From Sphingomonas sp. Leaf357 (GTDB lineage Bacteria > Pseudomonadota > Alphaproteobacteria > Sphingomonadales > Sphingomonadaceae): a stretch of DNA of 64,000 bases. Location of the stretch: the NCBI RefSeq assembly GCF_001423845.1, contig NZ_LMPM01000001.1, positions 428,001-492,000 on the forward strand, in the 5' to 3' direction. The translations under genes were made by a program, and so were the position numbers. A model generated the notes under the pieces. That model was not told the origin of the DNA. It searched no databases and was given only the letters and a program-made list of their open reading frames with translations. The stretch's first letter is position 1; each line of letters starts with the position of its first letter. Below are positions 29,401 through 38,008 of the stretch, one piece after another.

Positions 29401-30690
29401 TCATTTTCCGATACAAAAATTTCCGAACAGCGTGTCGAGCATGGCCTCCGTATCGCTATGCCCCGTAATCCGATCGAGCATCGCCAGCGCCATGCGCAGA
29501 TGTTCTGCTATAATCAACGCGTCGGTGGATTCCGAGGCCGCCACCACCATTTGCGAACATTGTAGAGCGAGGTCGCGCTGACGGCGATTCAGGGCAACTT
29601 CGTCGAGTCGGGGCAACATCGCACGCGCCCTGTTATCGATCGCCTCCCAAAGTTCGGGAAGGCCTAACCCCGTAGTTGCTGACAGGCTTATCTTCCGATC
29701 TGATGGCATCTTCTCCCGTCCCGGCTGATCGGCACGGGGATGAAGCCACAGCGCAGTCGTCGGACCTTGCTCGTCGCCCAGCCACAGCACGATGTCTGCC
29801 TCCTGCACCGCACGTTGCGCCCGAACGATGCCGATCGCCTCGATCGGATCAGCGGTGGTCTCGGCCAAGCCGGCAGTGTCGGTCAACAGATACGCCACGC
29901 CATTGCGGCTCACAGGGACGTCGATGCGATCGCGGGTCGTCCCGGCGATCGATGACACGATCGCCGCCTCACGATCCGCCATCGCGTTGAACAGGGTGGA
30001 CTTGCCGCTATTGGGCGGACCCGCCAGTACGACATGCACGCCATTGCGCAGGCGCTCGATCGGAGGTTGATCCAAGACCGAGTCGATATCCTCCGCGAGC
30101 TTCGCGGATTCGACGGCGATGATATCCAAGGCGAGGGGAGAAACGTCGTCTTCGTCCGAGAAATCGAGTTCCGCTTCCACGCGCGCGGACAAAGCCAAAA
30201 GCCGCGACGACCAGCCTTCGATTCTGCGGCGTACGCCGCCATCGGCTGCCGTTATCGCCGCGCGGCGTTGTGTTTCGGTTTCGGCGGCGAGGAGATCTCC
30301 CAGTCCTTCGGCCTCGGTGAGATCGATCCGGCCGGCCATCAGCGCGCGACGAGTGAACTCGCCAGGCTCGGCCCTGCGCAGCCCCGGCATCGCGCCCAAC
30401 ACGCGTTCGACGGCCGCGACCACGGCACGACCACCATGGAGATGCAATTCGACCAGATCCTCGCCGGTCGCCGTGGCAGGCCCGCGAAACACCAGCACCA
30501 ATGCCGAATCGAGCATGGTTCCATCAGATGGATCACGAAGACGGCGCAATCCCGCGTGCCGTTCGGCGGGCAGAGCCCCGGCGAGAGTTGTCGCGGCAGC
30601 CAGCGCACCTGCGCCGCTGACCCGCAACACGGCAATCGCCGCGGGCGGGGCACCGCTCGATACCGCGAAGATCGTTTCTTCGGCTAACAC
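29401..30690 (-). CDS. mnmE: tRNA modification GTPase MnmE (TrmE)
   Basis: Partner GTPase of MnmG. The 429-residue protein has the N-terminal tetrahydrofolate-binding domain (ETIFAVSSGAPPAAIAVLRVSG, GEFTRRALMAGRIDLTEAEGL) and the G domain with P-loop AGPPNSGKSTLFNAM, SSIAGTTRDRIDV and DTAGLAE. It ends with the family signature CIGK. The start is GTG 30690, 2 bases after the DUF6489 stop, which restores the usual N-terminus. Confidence 0.96.
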   Translation of the reverse strand: MLAEETIFAVSSGAPPAAIAVLRVSGAGALAAATTLAGALPAERHAGLRRLRDPSDGTMLDSALVLVFRGPATATGEDLVELHLHGGRAVVAAVERVLGAMPGLRRAEPGEFTRRALMAGRIDLTEAEGLGDLLAAETETQRRAAITAADGGVRRRIEGWSSRLLALSARVEAELDFSDEDDVSPLALDIIAVESAKLAEDIDSVLDQPPIERLRNGVHVVLAGPPNSGKSTLFNAMADREAAIVSSIAGTTRDRIDVPVSRNGVAYLLTDTAGLAETTADPIEAIGIVRAQRAVQEADIVLWLGDEQGPTTALWLHPRADQPGREKMPSDRKISLSATTGLGLPELWEAIDNRARAMLPRLDEVALNRRQRDLALQCSQMVVAASESTDALIIAEHLRMALAMLDRITGHSDTEAMLDTLFGNFCIGK

Positions 30691-30692
30691 GT

Positions 30693-30926
30693 TCAGCTGC
30701 CGGTCTTGCCCGTGCCGTCGAACAGCTTGCGCCAGAAATTCATCCCTGCATCGCCCATCGGTGCCCAATTGCGCATCATGCCTTCCAGCAATTCGGGTGC
30801 GATCACCCCGTCCATCGCGTCGGTCAGCGAGGCGATGTATTTGTCATGCACCGGCGTAAGGTCCGGCAGGCCCATCATGCGGCGCGCTTCCTCGGGCGAG
30901 CATTCGACTTCGACATTGAATTTCAT
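30693..30926 (-). CDS. DUF6489 small protein
   Basis: A 77-residue protein, MKFNVEVECSPEEARRMMGL with DLTPVHDKYIASLTDAM and NWAPMGDAGMNFWRKLF. This is the sphingomonad small-protein family DUF6489, usually next to mnmE. GGAG lies upstream of ATG 30926. Function is unknown; no membrane segment is visible. Confidence 0.88.
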   Translation of the reverse strand: MKFNVEVECSPEEARRMMGLPDLTPVHDKYIASLTDAMDGVIAPELLEGMMRNWAPMGDAGMNFWRKLFDGTGKTGS

Positions 30927-30975
30927 GACCGCTTCTCCGCTTGAGCCACGGCGCGGCGGCGCATAGGCTTTGTGC

Positions 30976-31458
30976 ATGTATGCGCGCGACATCGCCGAGA
31001 TCGCAACGCCCATCGGTATGGTGCGGATCATCGGCCATGCGCAGGCGGTCGAATCGATTGAGATCGGATCGGCCATAACCGACGAGATCCAGCCGCTTTA
31101 CGGTGCCGTTGCGGCCGCCGCCGATCAGATGCGCGCCTGGTTTGCTGGCGAGTTGCGCCTGTTCGACCTGTCACTGGTGCCACCGGCAACGCCGCGGGGC
31201 CCGGCCTTGCGCGATGCCATGATCGCGATTCCGTATGGCGAAACAATGGGTTATGGTGAACTCGCACGAACGATTGGATCCAGTGCCCGGGCAATCGGAC
31301 AGGCCTGCGCCCGCAATCCGTTTCCGATCGTCGTGCCTTGTCATCGCGTACTCGACGCCAGCGGGTCGCTCGGCCATTACTCGGCCGGGGCAGGGCCGAT
31401 AACCAAATCCCGGCTGCTCGATCATGAGCGGCGCTTTTCCGGAAGGACTTTATTGTGA
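30976..31458 (+). CDS. Methylated-DNA-protein cysteine methyltransferase (Ogt-like)
   Basis: Removes methyl or alkyl groups from O6-guanine in a suicide reaction. The 160-residue product has GETMGYGELARTIGSSARAIGQACARNP and the acceptor motif VPCHRVLDASGSLGHYS. The N-terminal domain is short and lacks an Ada methylphosphotriester part. ATG 30976 is chosen; TTG 30970 is in frame. It overlaps the next gene by GTGA. Confidence 0.9.
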   Translation: MYARDIAEIATPIGMVRIIGHAQAVESIEIGSAITDEIQPLYGAVAAAADQMRAWFAGELRLFDLSLVPPATPRGPALRDAMIAIPYGETMGYGELARTIGSSARAIGQACARNPFPIVVPCHRVLDASGSLGHYSAGAGPITKSRLLDHERRFSGRTLL

Positions 31459-32153
31459 CCGCCATGATCTCCATCGATGCGATCTCTCACGATGGCAGCT
31501 TTGCCGCCTATGTCGCCGAGCCTTCGAGCAGACCCAAGGCCGCGATCATCGTTATCCAAGAGATCTTCGGCGTGAATACCGGCATCCGCCGCAAATGTGA
31601 TACGCTGGCGGAGGCCGGCTATCTCGCCATCGCGCCGGACCTGTTCTGGCGGATCGAACCTGGCATCGATCTCGATCCCGATATCCCGGAGCAGATGCAG
31701 ACCGCGCTCGCACTGATGGGCAAGTTCGATCAGGACAAGGGCATCGCCGATATCGAGGCGACGATCCGCTTCGCGCGCGAGAAAGTGGGCGGCGGCAAGG
31801 TCGGTGCGGTCGGCTATTGCCTTGGCGGTCGGCTGGCTTTCATGACGGCGGCTCGCACCGATGTGGACGCGAGCGTCGGCTATTACGGCGTCGGGATCGA
31901 CGGCCTACTCGGCGAGAAGCACGCAATTGCCCGCCCGGTGCTGCTGCACGTGCCGGTCGAGGATCATTTCGTCGACAAGGATGCGCAGGGGCGGATGCAC
32001 GCCGGGCTGGACGATCATCCCAAGGTCACCCTGTACGATTATCCGGGTGAAGATCACGGCTTCGCGACCGAGATCGGCGCGCGGCGATCCGAGGCGGCAG
32101 CCAAGCTGGCGGACGAGCGGACAGCAAAATTCTTCGCCGAGCATCTGGGTTAA
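31455..32153 (+). CDS. Dienelactone hydrolase family protein
   Basis: A 232-residue alpha/beta hydrolase with IIVIQEIFGVNTGIR, the nucleophile cysteine in GAVGYCLGGRLAF, the acid in VPVEDHFVDKDA and the histidine in GEDHGFATE. This Cys-Asp-His triad is that of dienelactone hydrolases. No aromatic-degradation genes are nearby, so the natural substrate is open. The start is GTG 31455 overlapping the Ogt stop, or ATG 31464. Confidence 0.9.
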   Translation: MTAMISIDAISHDGSFAAYVAEPSSRPKAAIIVIQEIFGVNTGIRRKCDTLAEAGYLAIAPDLFWRIEPGIDLDPDIPEQMQTALALMGKFDQDKGIADIEATIRFAREKVGGGKVGAVGYCLGGRLAFMTAARTDVDASVGYYGVGIDGLLGEKHAIARPVLLHVPVEDHFVDKDAQGRMHAGLDDHPKVTLYDYPGEDHGFATEIGARRSEAAAKLADERTAKFFAEHLG

Positions 32154-32180
32154 TCGCTCGGCCCCGTAAAATCCGTTTTC

Positions 32181-32234
32181 GCTGAGACTGTCGAAGGGCG
32201 TTTCCAATTACGCGAACGCTTCGACAGTGTCAGC
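32181..32234. terminator. Inverted repeat between convergent genes (REP-like, likely bidirectional terminator)
   Basis: GCTGAGACTGTCGAAGGGCG at 32181-32200 pairs with the arm at 32215-32234 (two mismatches), with a 12-14 base loop. It sits between the ends of the hydrolase gene and terC. It belongs to the same dispersed unit (CTGTCGAAG core) as the copies near 2.3, 34.7 and 43.5 kb. Confidence 0.65.
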
Positions 32235-32254
32235 ACGAACCGAAGGAGCTGAAC

Positions 32255-32992
32255 TCAGCCGATCACCGAACCGACGAGCGGATGCACGTCGTGCCAGCCT
32301 TCGAAGATCATCTTGCCGGCAACATACAGGATGATGACCAGGCCGACCCAGGCGATCCAGCGATAGCGTTCGATATATTTGGCGATGATATTCGCCGCGA
32401 CGCCCATCAAAGCGACCGACAGGATCAGGCCGATGACCATGATGCCGGGATGCTCGCGCGCGGCGCCGGCCACGGCCAGGACGTTGTCGAGGCTCATCGA
32501 CACATCCGCCACCGCGACGGCCCAGGCGGCGGCGATGAAGCTCTTGGCCGGACGGATGCCGCTCGTTTCGTCGCCGTCCACTTCCGGGGAGCCGCCGGGC
32601 TGGTCCTTGGGACGCAGCTCGCGATACATCTTCCACGCCACCCAGAGCAGCAGCAGTCCACCGCCGAGGACGAGGCCGTAATGCTTGAAGCTCTCCAGGC
32701 CGTAGAGCACCGCGACCGCGAAGACGACGCGCAGGATGAGCGCGGCGAGGATACCGATCGCGATGACCTTCTTGCGCTGATCGGCCGGCAGGCCCGCGGC
32801 AAGCGCGCCGACGATAATCGCATTATCCCCGGCCAGCGCCACGTCGAGCAGGACAACGGTGGCGAACGCGGTCAGCGCAGAAGCGGTGGCGATGTTGGCG
32901 AAATCGCTGACGATGTGATTCCACAGCCAGTTCAACGACATCGGTTCGACTGCCGGGGTCGCGGCGGCGGAGAGCAGGGCGATGAGGCTCAA
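32255..32992 (-). CDS. TerC-family integral membrane protein
   Basis: A 245-residue protein with about seven hydrophobic helices. The family acids are in VVLLDVALAGDNAIIVGALAAGLP and AWAVAVADVSMSLDNVLAVAGAA, the paired (D)xxxSxDN motifs of TerC/YkoY/Alx proteins, which export metal ions such as manganese. The start is a TTG at 32992 that overlaps the end of a possible small upstream frame (TTGA). I looked for the yybP-ykoY manganese riboswitch upstream and did not find its core. Confidence 0.9.
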   Translation of the reverse strand: MSLIALLSAAATPAVEPMSLNWLWNHIVSDFANIATASALTAFATVVLLDVALAGDNAIIVGALAAGLPADQRKKVIAIGILAALILRVVFAVAVLYGLESFKHYGLVLGGGLLLLWVAWKMYRELRPKDQPGGSPEVDGDETSGIRPAKSFIAAAWAVAVADVSMSLDNVLAVAGAAREHPGIMVIGLILSVALMGVAANIIAKYIERYRWIAWVGLVIILYVAGKMIFEGWHDVHPLVGSVIG

Positions 32993-33177
32993 AGGATCGA
33001 CTCCGCGAAATAAGTGACGGTCGGCATGGGATCATGGAATTCGTGCGGCATGTCGCGCCATTTTGCATATCGATCGGATGGGCGGAAGCCATCGCGACGG
33101 GACGCGATATCCTGCCGCATCACGATCAGCAGATGGCAACCGGTTCGTTTGGCGGCGGGACGCACGTCCCGCGACAT
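32989..33177 (-). CDS. Possible small protein upstream of terC
   Basis: A 62-residue frame from ATG 33177 ending TVTYFAESIL, whose stop overlaps the terC TTG start (TTGA). The overlap style and the fairly normal codon use suggest a real, coupled gene. The first codons span a GC hairpin (33155-33172) that could hide its start. No family was recognised; it could also be untranslated leader. Confidence 0.35.
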   Translation of the reverse strand: MSRDVRPAAKRTGCHLLIVMRQDIASRRDGFRPSDRYAKWRDMPHEFHDPMPTVTYFAESIL

Positions 33178-33205
33178 GAGCCCGAAGGAAGTTGCGACCA
33201 GCGGT

Positions 33206-33263
33206 CGGGCTTTCAGCCCGCCGCCCGAGCCGGTGCGAATCCGGGATTAGCTCGCGCTAATCC
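33206..33263. repeat. Tandem hairpins after rho
   Basis: GGATTAGC-TCGC-GCTAATCC (33244-33263) is a perfect 8-base stem 14 bases after the rho stop on the reverse strand. CGGGCT-TTC-AGCCCG (33206-33220) follows. Neither has a T-run, so they look like transcript-end or mRNA-protecting structures rather than simple terminators. Confidence 0.5.
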
Positions 33264-33276
33264 TCGCCGCACTCGG

Positions 33277-34533
33277 CTACTGGTTCATGCTCTCGAAGAA
33301 GTCTTCGTTGGTCTTCGAATCCTTCATCTTGTCGAGCAGGAACTCCATCGCGTCGATCGTGCCCATCTGCATGAGGATGCGGCGCAGCACCCACATCTTC
33401 GACAGCTTGACCTTGTCGACCAGCAATTCGTCCTTGCGCGTGCCGGACTTGCCGACGTCGAGTGCCGGGAAGACGCGCTTGTCGGCGACCTTGCGATCGA
33501 GCACGATTTCCGAGTTACCCGTGCCCTTGAATTCTTCGAAGATGACCTCGTCCATGCGGCTGCCGGTATCGATCAGCGCGGTCGCGATGATCGAGAGCGA
33601 GCCGCCTTCCTCGATGTTGCGCGCGGCACCGAAGAAGCGCTTCGGACGCTGCAGCGCGTTCGCATCGACGCCGCCGGTCAGCACCTTGCCCGACGAAGGC
33701 ACGACGGTGTTGTAGGCTCGGCCCAGGCGGGTGATCGAATCGAGCAGGATCACCACGTCCTTCTTGTGCTCGACCAGGCGCTTGGCCTTTTCGATCACCA
33801 TCTCGGCGACCTGCACGTGGCGCTGTGCCGGTTCGTCGAAGGTCGAGGAGACGACCTCGCCCTTCACGCTGCGCTGCATGTCGGTCACTTCTTCCGGACG
33901 CTCGTCGATCAGCAGGACGATCAGGAACACTTCCGGATGATTTTCGGAAATGGCGCGGGCGATGTTCTGCAACATCACCGTCTTGCCGACGCGCGGCGGC
34001 GCGACGATCAGCGTGCGCTGGCCCTTGCCCTGCGGCGAGACGATATCGATGACGCGCGCGCTCTTGTCCTTCTGCGTCGGATCGAGCGTGTCGAGCGTCA
34101 GCTTCTGTTCGGGGTAGAGCGGGGTAAGATTGTCGAAATTGACGCGGTGACGCACCGCATCGGGATCGTCGAAATTGACCTTCGACGGCTTCACCAGGGC
34201 GAAATAGCGTTCACCATCCTTCGGCCCACGGATTTCGCCCTCGACCGTATCACCGGTGCGCAGGCCGAACTTGCGGACCTGATTGGGCGAGACATAGATG
34301 TCGTCGGGGCCGGCGAGATAGTTGGACTGTGGCGAGCGCAGGAAGCCGAAACCGTCGGGCAGCACCTCGATGGTGCCCTCGCCCATGATCATCTCGCCCT
34401 CTTCGGCCTGGACCTTGAGGATGGCGAACATCAGATCCTGCTTACGCAGCGTCGAAGCGCCTTCGACACCGAGCTCTTCGGCCATGCTGACCAGTTCGGC
34501 CGGCTTCTTGTTCTTGAGGTCTTTGAGATGCAT
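33277..34533 (-). CDS. rho: Transcription termination factor Rho
   Basis: Hexameric RNA-dependent helicase. The 418-residue product has the N-terminal Rho-N helices ([22 protein letters not shown]), the cold-shock RNA-binding fold ([22 protein letters not shown]), Walker [42 protein letters not shown] and the Q/R-loops [10 protein letters not shown] and [12 protein letters not shown]. Upstream on the reverse strand is TTGACTTG (34673-34680), a plausible -35 with only a weak -10. Confidence 0.98.
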   Translation of the reverse strand: MHLKDLKNKKPAELVSMAEELGVEGASTLRKQDLMFAILKVQAEEGEMIMGEGTIEVLPDGFGFLRSPQSNYLAGPDDIYVSPNQVRKFGLRTGDTVEGEIRGPKDGERYFALVKPSKVNFDDPDAVRHRVNFDNLTPLYPEQKLTLDTLDPTQKDKSARVIDIVSPQGKGQRTLIVAPPRVGKTVMLQNIARAISENHPEVFLIVLLIDERPEEVTDMQRSVKGEVVSSTFDEPAQRHVQVAEMVIEKAKRLVEHKKDVVILLDSITRLGRAYNTVVPSSGKVLTGGVDANALQRPKRFFGAARNIEEGGSLSIIATALIDTGSRMDEVIFEEFKGTGNSEIVLDRKVADKRVFPALDVGKSGTRKDELLVDKVKLSKMWVLRRILMQMGTIDAMEFLLDKMKDSKTNEDFFESMNQ

Positions 34534-34706
34534 GGGGCTAGCGTCCGGCTCGTCTGGGATTTGGCATCGGTACTTTTCCGCGAAGGACTCAGCGGGTCGA
34601 TGCTGGAGGGAGGATGCCGGGTCGCGAGAACCGCATTTCCGACATTGATGCGACCTAAGAGGGGGTCGCTCGCAAGTCAACTGTGCCCGACTTTATTCCC
34701 GGCAAC

Positions 34707-34766
34707 CGTTCGGGCCGAGCCTGTCGAAGCCCAGGCGCGTACCCTTCGACACGCTCAGGGCGAACG
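34707..34766. repeat. REP-like inverted repeat
   Basis: Two arms, CGTTCGGGCCGAGCCTGTCG (34707 onward) and its near reverse complement ending at 34766, around a roughly 12-base loop. It lies between hemJ and rho. Same unit as at 43.5 kb. Confidence 0.7.
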
Positions 34767-34790
34767 ATGCGTGAAAGATGTCTTAGAGTT

Positions 34791-35240
34791 TCAGAACGGC
34801 TTTACCGCCACCAGCACGACGATGATCGTCGCCGCGACCGCCGGCACCTCGTTCAGCATGCGCAACTGCTTGCCGGTCAAGGTGGGCTTCCCTGCCGCCA
34901 GTTTCCTCGCATAGCCGACCGCCCAGCCGTGATAGCCGCTGAGCGCCAGCACGAAGAGCAGCTTGCCGTGCAGCCAGGCCTCGCCCCAATGCTGCCCGAT
35001 CGTCGCCAGCGTGAGGCCGAGCAGCCACACGACGATCATCGCCGGCGTCAGGATGATCGAGCGCAATTTGCCCTCGCGCGTCACCCACAAGGCGGCTTCA
35101 TCGGTTCGGCCGGCGGCGAGTGCCTCCTGATGGTAGACCAGATAGCGCGGCAGCATGAACAGGCCGGCCATCCAGAAGATCACGAAGATGATATGGCCCG
35201 CGAGATACCAATTATACGCCACGACCATTCGCTCCATCAT
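34791..35240 (-). CDS. hemJ: Protoporphyrinogen oxidase HemJ
   Basis: Membrane enzyme for the penultimate haem step in bacteria lacking HemG/HemY. The 149-residue protein has four helices, the conserved histidine in YLAGHIIFVIFWMAGLFMLPRY, WLHGKLLFVLALSGYHGW and the conserved LRMLNEVPA near the end. It overlaps the hemE stop by ATGA. Context with hemE upstream supports the haem role. Confidence 0.93.
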   Translation of the reverse strand: MMERMVVAYNWYLAGHIIFVIFWMAGLFMLPRYLVYHQEALAAGRTDEAALWVTREGKLRSIILTPAMIVVWLLGLTLATIGQHWGEAWLHGKLLFVLALSGYHGWAVGYARKLAAGKPTLTGKQLRMLNEVPAVAATIIVVLVAVKPF

Positions 35241-36283
35241 CTCATCCGCACCCGCGCCAACAGCTGCTCGACATGGGCGATCGGCGTATCGGGAAGGATG
35301 CCGTGGCCCAGATTGAAGATATGCGGACGATCGGCGAACGCCGCAAGCACACGGTCGATCGCATCGTCCAGCGCCGCCCCGCCGGCGATCAGCGCGAGCG
35401 GATCGAGATTACCCTGCACCGGCATATCCTTTGGCACGAACCGATCGGCCCATGCCGGATCGACAGTCTCGTCCAGCCCGAGCGCATCGACGCCCGTTTC
35501 GCGCGCATACGCGGGCAGCTTGCCGCCGGCGCCCTTGGGGAAACCGATGATCGGTGTCTCCGGATGGCGCGCCTTCAGTCCTGCGACGATCGCCGCATTG
35601 GGCGCGATCACCCAGCGCTCGAACTGCGCCGGGCTGAGCGAACCCGCCCAGCTGTCGAACAATTGCACCGCCTCGACGCCGCTTTCGATCTGCGCGGAGA
35701 GATAGTCGATGGTCAGCGCGGTGATCGCATCGATGATCTCGGCGAAGGCAAGCGGGTCGCCGTACGCCGCGCGGCGCGTTTCGCCCTGGTCCTTGCTGCC
35801 CTGTCCGGCGACCATATAGGTCGCGACCGTCCAGGGGCTGCCCGCAAAGCCCAGGAAGGTGGTTTCGGGGGGCAGAGCACCTGCGACCCGCGCGACGGTA
35901 GCGTAGACCGGCTCCAGCCGCTCCGGCACCGCCTGCAAGCTCGTCAGCGCCGTATTCACGAGTGCGGGTGCCAGTCGCGGTCCTTCGCCCACACCGAAGC
36001 TCAGATCCTGGCCGAGCGCCCATGGTACCATCAGGATGTCCGAAAACAGGATCGCGCCGTCGAACCCGAACCGACGGATCGGCTGCAACGTCACTTCCGC
36101 CGCCGCTTCCGGATCGGTGGCGAGCGCGAGGAACCCGCCCTTGTCTGCCCGAAGCGCACGATATTCGGGAAGATAGCGTCCCGCCTGTCGCATCAGCCAG
36201 ACCGGGGGAGTCGCCCGGCGTTCACCCTTCAATACGCCGAGCAGGGCTTTGGTCGGGTGGGGAGATTCAGATGTTATCGACAA
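35237..36283 (-). CDS. hemE: Uroporphyrinogen decarboxylase
   Basis: Decarboxylates the four acetates of uroporphyrinogen III. The 348-residue product has PPVWLMRQAGRYLPEYRALR, FGFDGAILFSDILMVP, GFAGSPWTVATYMV, QLFDSWAGSLSP and the C-terminal FNLGHGILPDTP. The best start is TTG 36283, after AAGGGC; no good ATG is available in frame. Its 5' end borders the putative origin, as in Caulobacter. Confidence 0.95.
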   Translation of the reverse strand: MSITSESPHPTKALLGVLKGERRATPPVWLMRQAGRYLPEYRALRADKGGFLALATDPEAAAEVTLQPIRRFGFDGAILFSDILMVPWALGQDLSFGVGEGPRLAPALVNTALTSLQAVPERLEPVYATVARVAGALPPETTFLGFAGSPWTVATYMVAGQGSKDQGETRRAAYGDPLAFAEIIDAITALTIDYLSAQIESGVEAVQLFDSWAGSLSPAQFERWVIAPNAAIVAGLKARHPETPIIGFPKGAGGKLPAYARETGVDALGLDETVDPAWADRFVPKDMPVQGNLDPLALIAGGAALDDAIDRVLAAFADRPHIFNLGHGILPDTPIAHVEQLLARVRMR

Positions 36284-36578
36284 GCTGGCCGAGCCCTTAC
36301 TTCTATAAAGAATTAGAATCTTAGAGAGGTTGTAGCAGTTGTTGGCGCGTGGATGCCGGGGCTTATGCGTTCGTCCCCGAAATGCCAACAGCTTGACCGG
36401 AGCGGGCGCACGCAGCGCTCGCGATTCCCGCAAATTGTCCCCGTTATCCACAGCCTGTGGGCGGAACCGGCGGGTGGGGACGGGATTGTGGACAAGTCGG
36501 CGCTTATCCCCGGCTTGGCGAGGGCGTTCGCTTGCGCTAGCGATTCTGCCGATGTTGTCCACAGACCTGTCCTGACCC
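36284..36578. other. Putative chromosomal origin of replication (oriC)
   Basis: A 295-base gap between hemE and ppsR. On the left is an AT-rich stretch (about 36295-36345, e.g. ctataaagaattagaatc) that could unwind. DnaA boxes are TTATCCACA (36444-36452, +), TTGTCCACA (36487-36495, -) and TTGTCCACA (36555-36563, +). TTGTCCCCG (36435-36443) and TTATCCCCG (36504-36512) are weaker. In Caulobacter and Rickettsia the origin is also next to hemE. I infer initiation here from boxes, the AT-rich stretch, gene order and the parABS locus about 7-11 kb away. Confidence 0.8.
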
Positions 36579-37415
36579 GTGCGGTTGCACCTTCATCTGC
36601 TGTCGGATTCGACCGGCGAGACGCTGGAGAACATCGCCAAGGCGGCGCTGGCGCAATATGACGATGTCGAGACGATCCGCCATTTCTGGCCGATGGTCCG
36701 CACCGAGGCGCATCTCGAACGCATCCTGCAGGAGATCGCGCAAAATCCGGGGCTGGTGATCTTCACTTTGGTCAACAGCACGGCGCGTGCGACGCTGGAG
36801 GCACGATGCCGCAAGCTCGGCCTTGCCGCCGTCGCGCCGCTCGACGCGGTGAACGATGCGCTGTCGGGCATGCTCGGACAGCAGGCCAAGGCCCGGCCGG
36901 GGCGACAACACGTGCTCGACGAAGCCTATTTCGATCGCGTCGATGCGATCCAGTTCACGATGGCGCATGACGACGGCATCGGCTGGGAGAATTGGGAGGA
37001 GGCGGATATCGTGCTGGCCGGCGTCTCACGCTCGTCCAAGACGCCGACCTCGATCTATCTCGCCAATCGCGGGTTCAAGACCGCGAACATTCCGATCGTG
37101 GTGGAATCTCCGCCGCCGGACACGTTGTATCGTCTGAAGAATCCGCTTGTCGTCGGGCTGACGACCAGCTCGGAACGGCTGATCCAGGTGCGGCGCAATC
37201 GCCTGCTGTCGCTCAACCAGGCGCCGGAAACGGCTTATGTCGATCATGATGCCGTCACGCGCGAGGTGGCATTTGCGCGTCGCATGTTCGCCGACAATGG
37301 CTGGCCGGTGATCGATGTCACGCGCCGTTCGATCGAGGAAACGGCGGCGGCAATCATCGCTCTGGTACAGGAACGGCGCGGCGACGAGGGTAGCGGGGCG
37401 GCGGACGACGAATGA
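36579..37415 (+). CDS. ppsR: Pyruvate phosphate dikinase / PEP synthase regulatory protein (DUF299)
   Basis: Bifunctional ADP-dependent kinase and Pi-dependent pyrophosphorylase that switches PPDK or PEP synthase off and on. The 278-residue product opens LHLHLLSDSTGETLENIAKA and has the P-loop-like GVSRSSKTPTSIYLA, IPIVVESPPPDTLY and VIDVTRRSIEETA. The start is GTG 36579, 15 bases after a DnaA box. It overlaps maf by ATGA. Which of the two targets it controls cannot be told here. Confidence 0.93.
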   Translation: MRLHLHLLSDSTGETLENIAKAALAQYDDVETIRHFWPMVRTEAHLERILQEIAQNPGLVIFTLVNSTARATLEARCRKLGLAAVAPLDAVNDALSGMLGQQAKARPGRQHVLDEAYFDRVDAIQFTMAHDDGIGWENWEEADIVLAGVSRSSKTPTSIYLANRGFKTANIPIVVESPPPDTLYRLKNPLVVGLTTSSERLIQVRRNRLLSLNQAPETAYVDHDAVTREVAFARRMFADNGWPVIDVTRRSIEETAAAIIALVQERRGDEGSGAADDE

Positions 37416-38008
37416 GTCTCAAGGTGATCCTGGCATCGCAGAGCGCCTCGCGTCGTACGATGCTGGAGGCGGCCGGCGTGCCGTTCTCGGCCATGTCGGC
37501 CGGGGTGGACGAGGACGCGGCGAAGGCGGGGTTGCGCGATCTCAATGCGCGCGATCTCGCTGACGCTTTGGCCGAGCTGAAGGCGCTCAGGGTGTCGGGT
37601 CGTGAACCGGATGCCTTGGTGCTCGGCAGCGATTCCGTCGTCGCGCTGGAGGACGGCACCTTGCTCGACAAGCCGGAGACGCGCGATCAGGCGGCCCAAC
37701 ATCTGCGCCTGATGTCCGGCAAGCGTCACGAACTGGTCAGCGCCGCGGTGATCGCCGAGGGGTGCAAGCCGATCTGGCGCGTGGTCGATCGTGCCAAGAT
37801 GTATGTCCGGCCGTTGTCCGATGGCTTTATCGAAACCTATCTCGATGCCGAATGGCCGGCGATCTCCGGCTGTGTCGGCTGTTACCGCATCGAGGGGCCG
37901 GGCGCGCAATTGTTCGCGCGGATCGAGGGCAGCCAGTTCACCGTGCTGGGGCTGCCATTGCTGCCGGTGCTCGATTATCTGCGGGTGCGGGGAATATTGG
38001 CGTCATGA
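37412..38008 (+). CDS. maf: Maf-like nucleotide pyrophosphatase
   Basis: The 198-residue house-cleaning enzyme hydrolyses non-canonical nucleoside triphosphates. It has VILASQSASRRTMLEAAGVPF, LVLGSDSVVAL, SGKRHELVSAAV, YLDAEWPAISGCVGCYRIEG and a Maf-typical C-terminus GLPLLPVLDYLR. Whether it prefers dTTP/UTP or m7GTP is not certain. It is coupled to ppsR and aroE by ATGA overlaps. Confidence 0.92.
   Translation: MSLKVILASQSASRRTMLEAAGVPFSAMSAGVDEDAAKAGLRDLNARDLADALAELKALRVSGREPDALVLGSDSVVALEDGTLLDKPETRDQAAQHLRLMSGKRHELVSAAVIAEGCKPIWRVVDRAKMYVRPLSDGFIETYLDAEWPAISGCVGCYRIEGPGAQLFARIEGSQFTVLGLPLLPVLDYLRVRGILAS

Noticed and set aside
32993..33276. yybP-ykoY manganese riboswitch before terC
   Set aside because: I looked for the conserved GGGGAGTA-type loop and paired core on the reverse strand and did not find them; only unrelated hairpins are present.
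33034..34914. 626-codon + strand frame over rho
   Set aside because: Antisense of rho with low-complexity composition; rho on the reverse strand has complete motifs.
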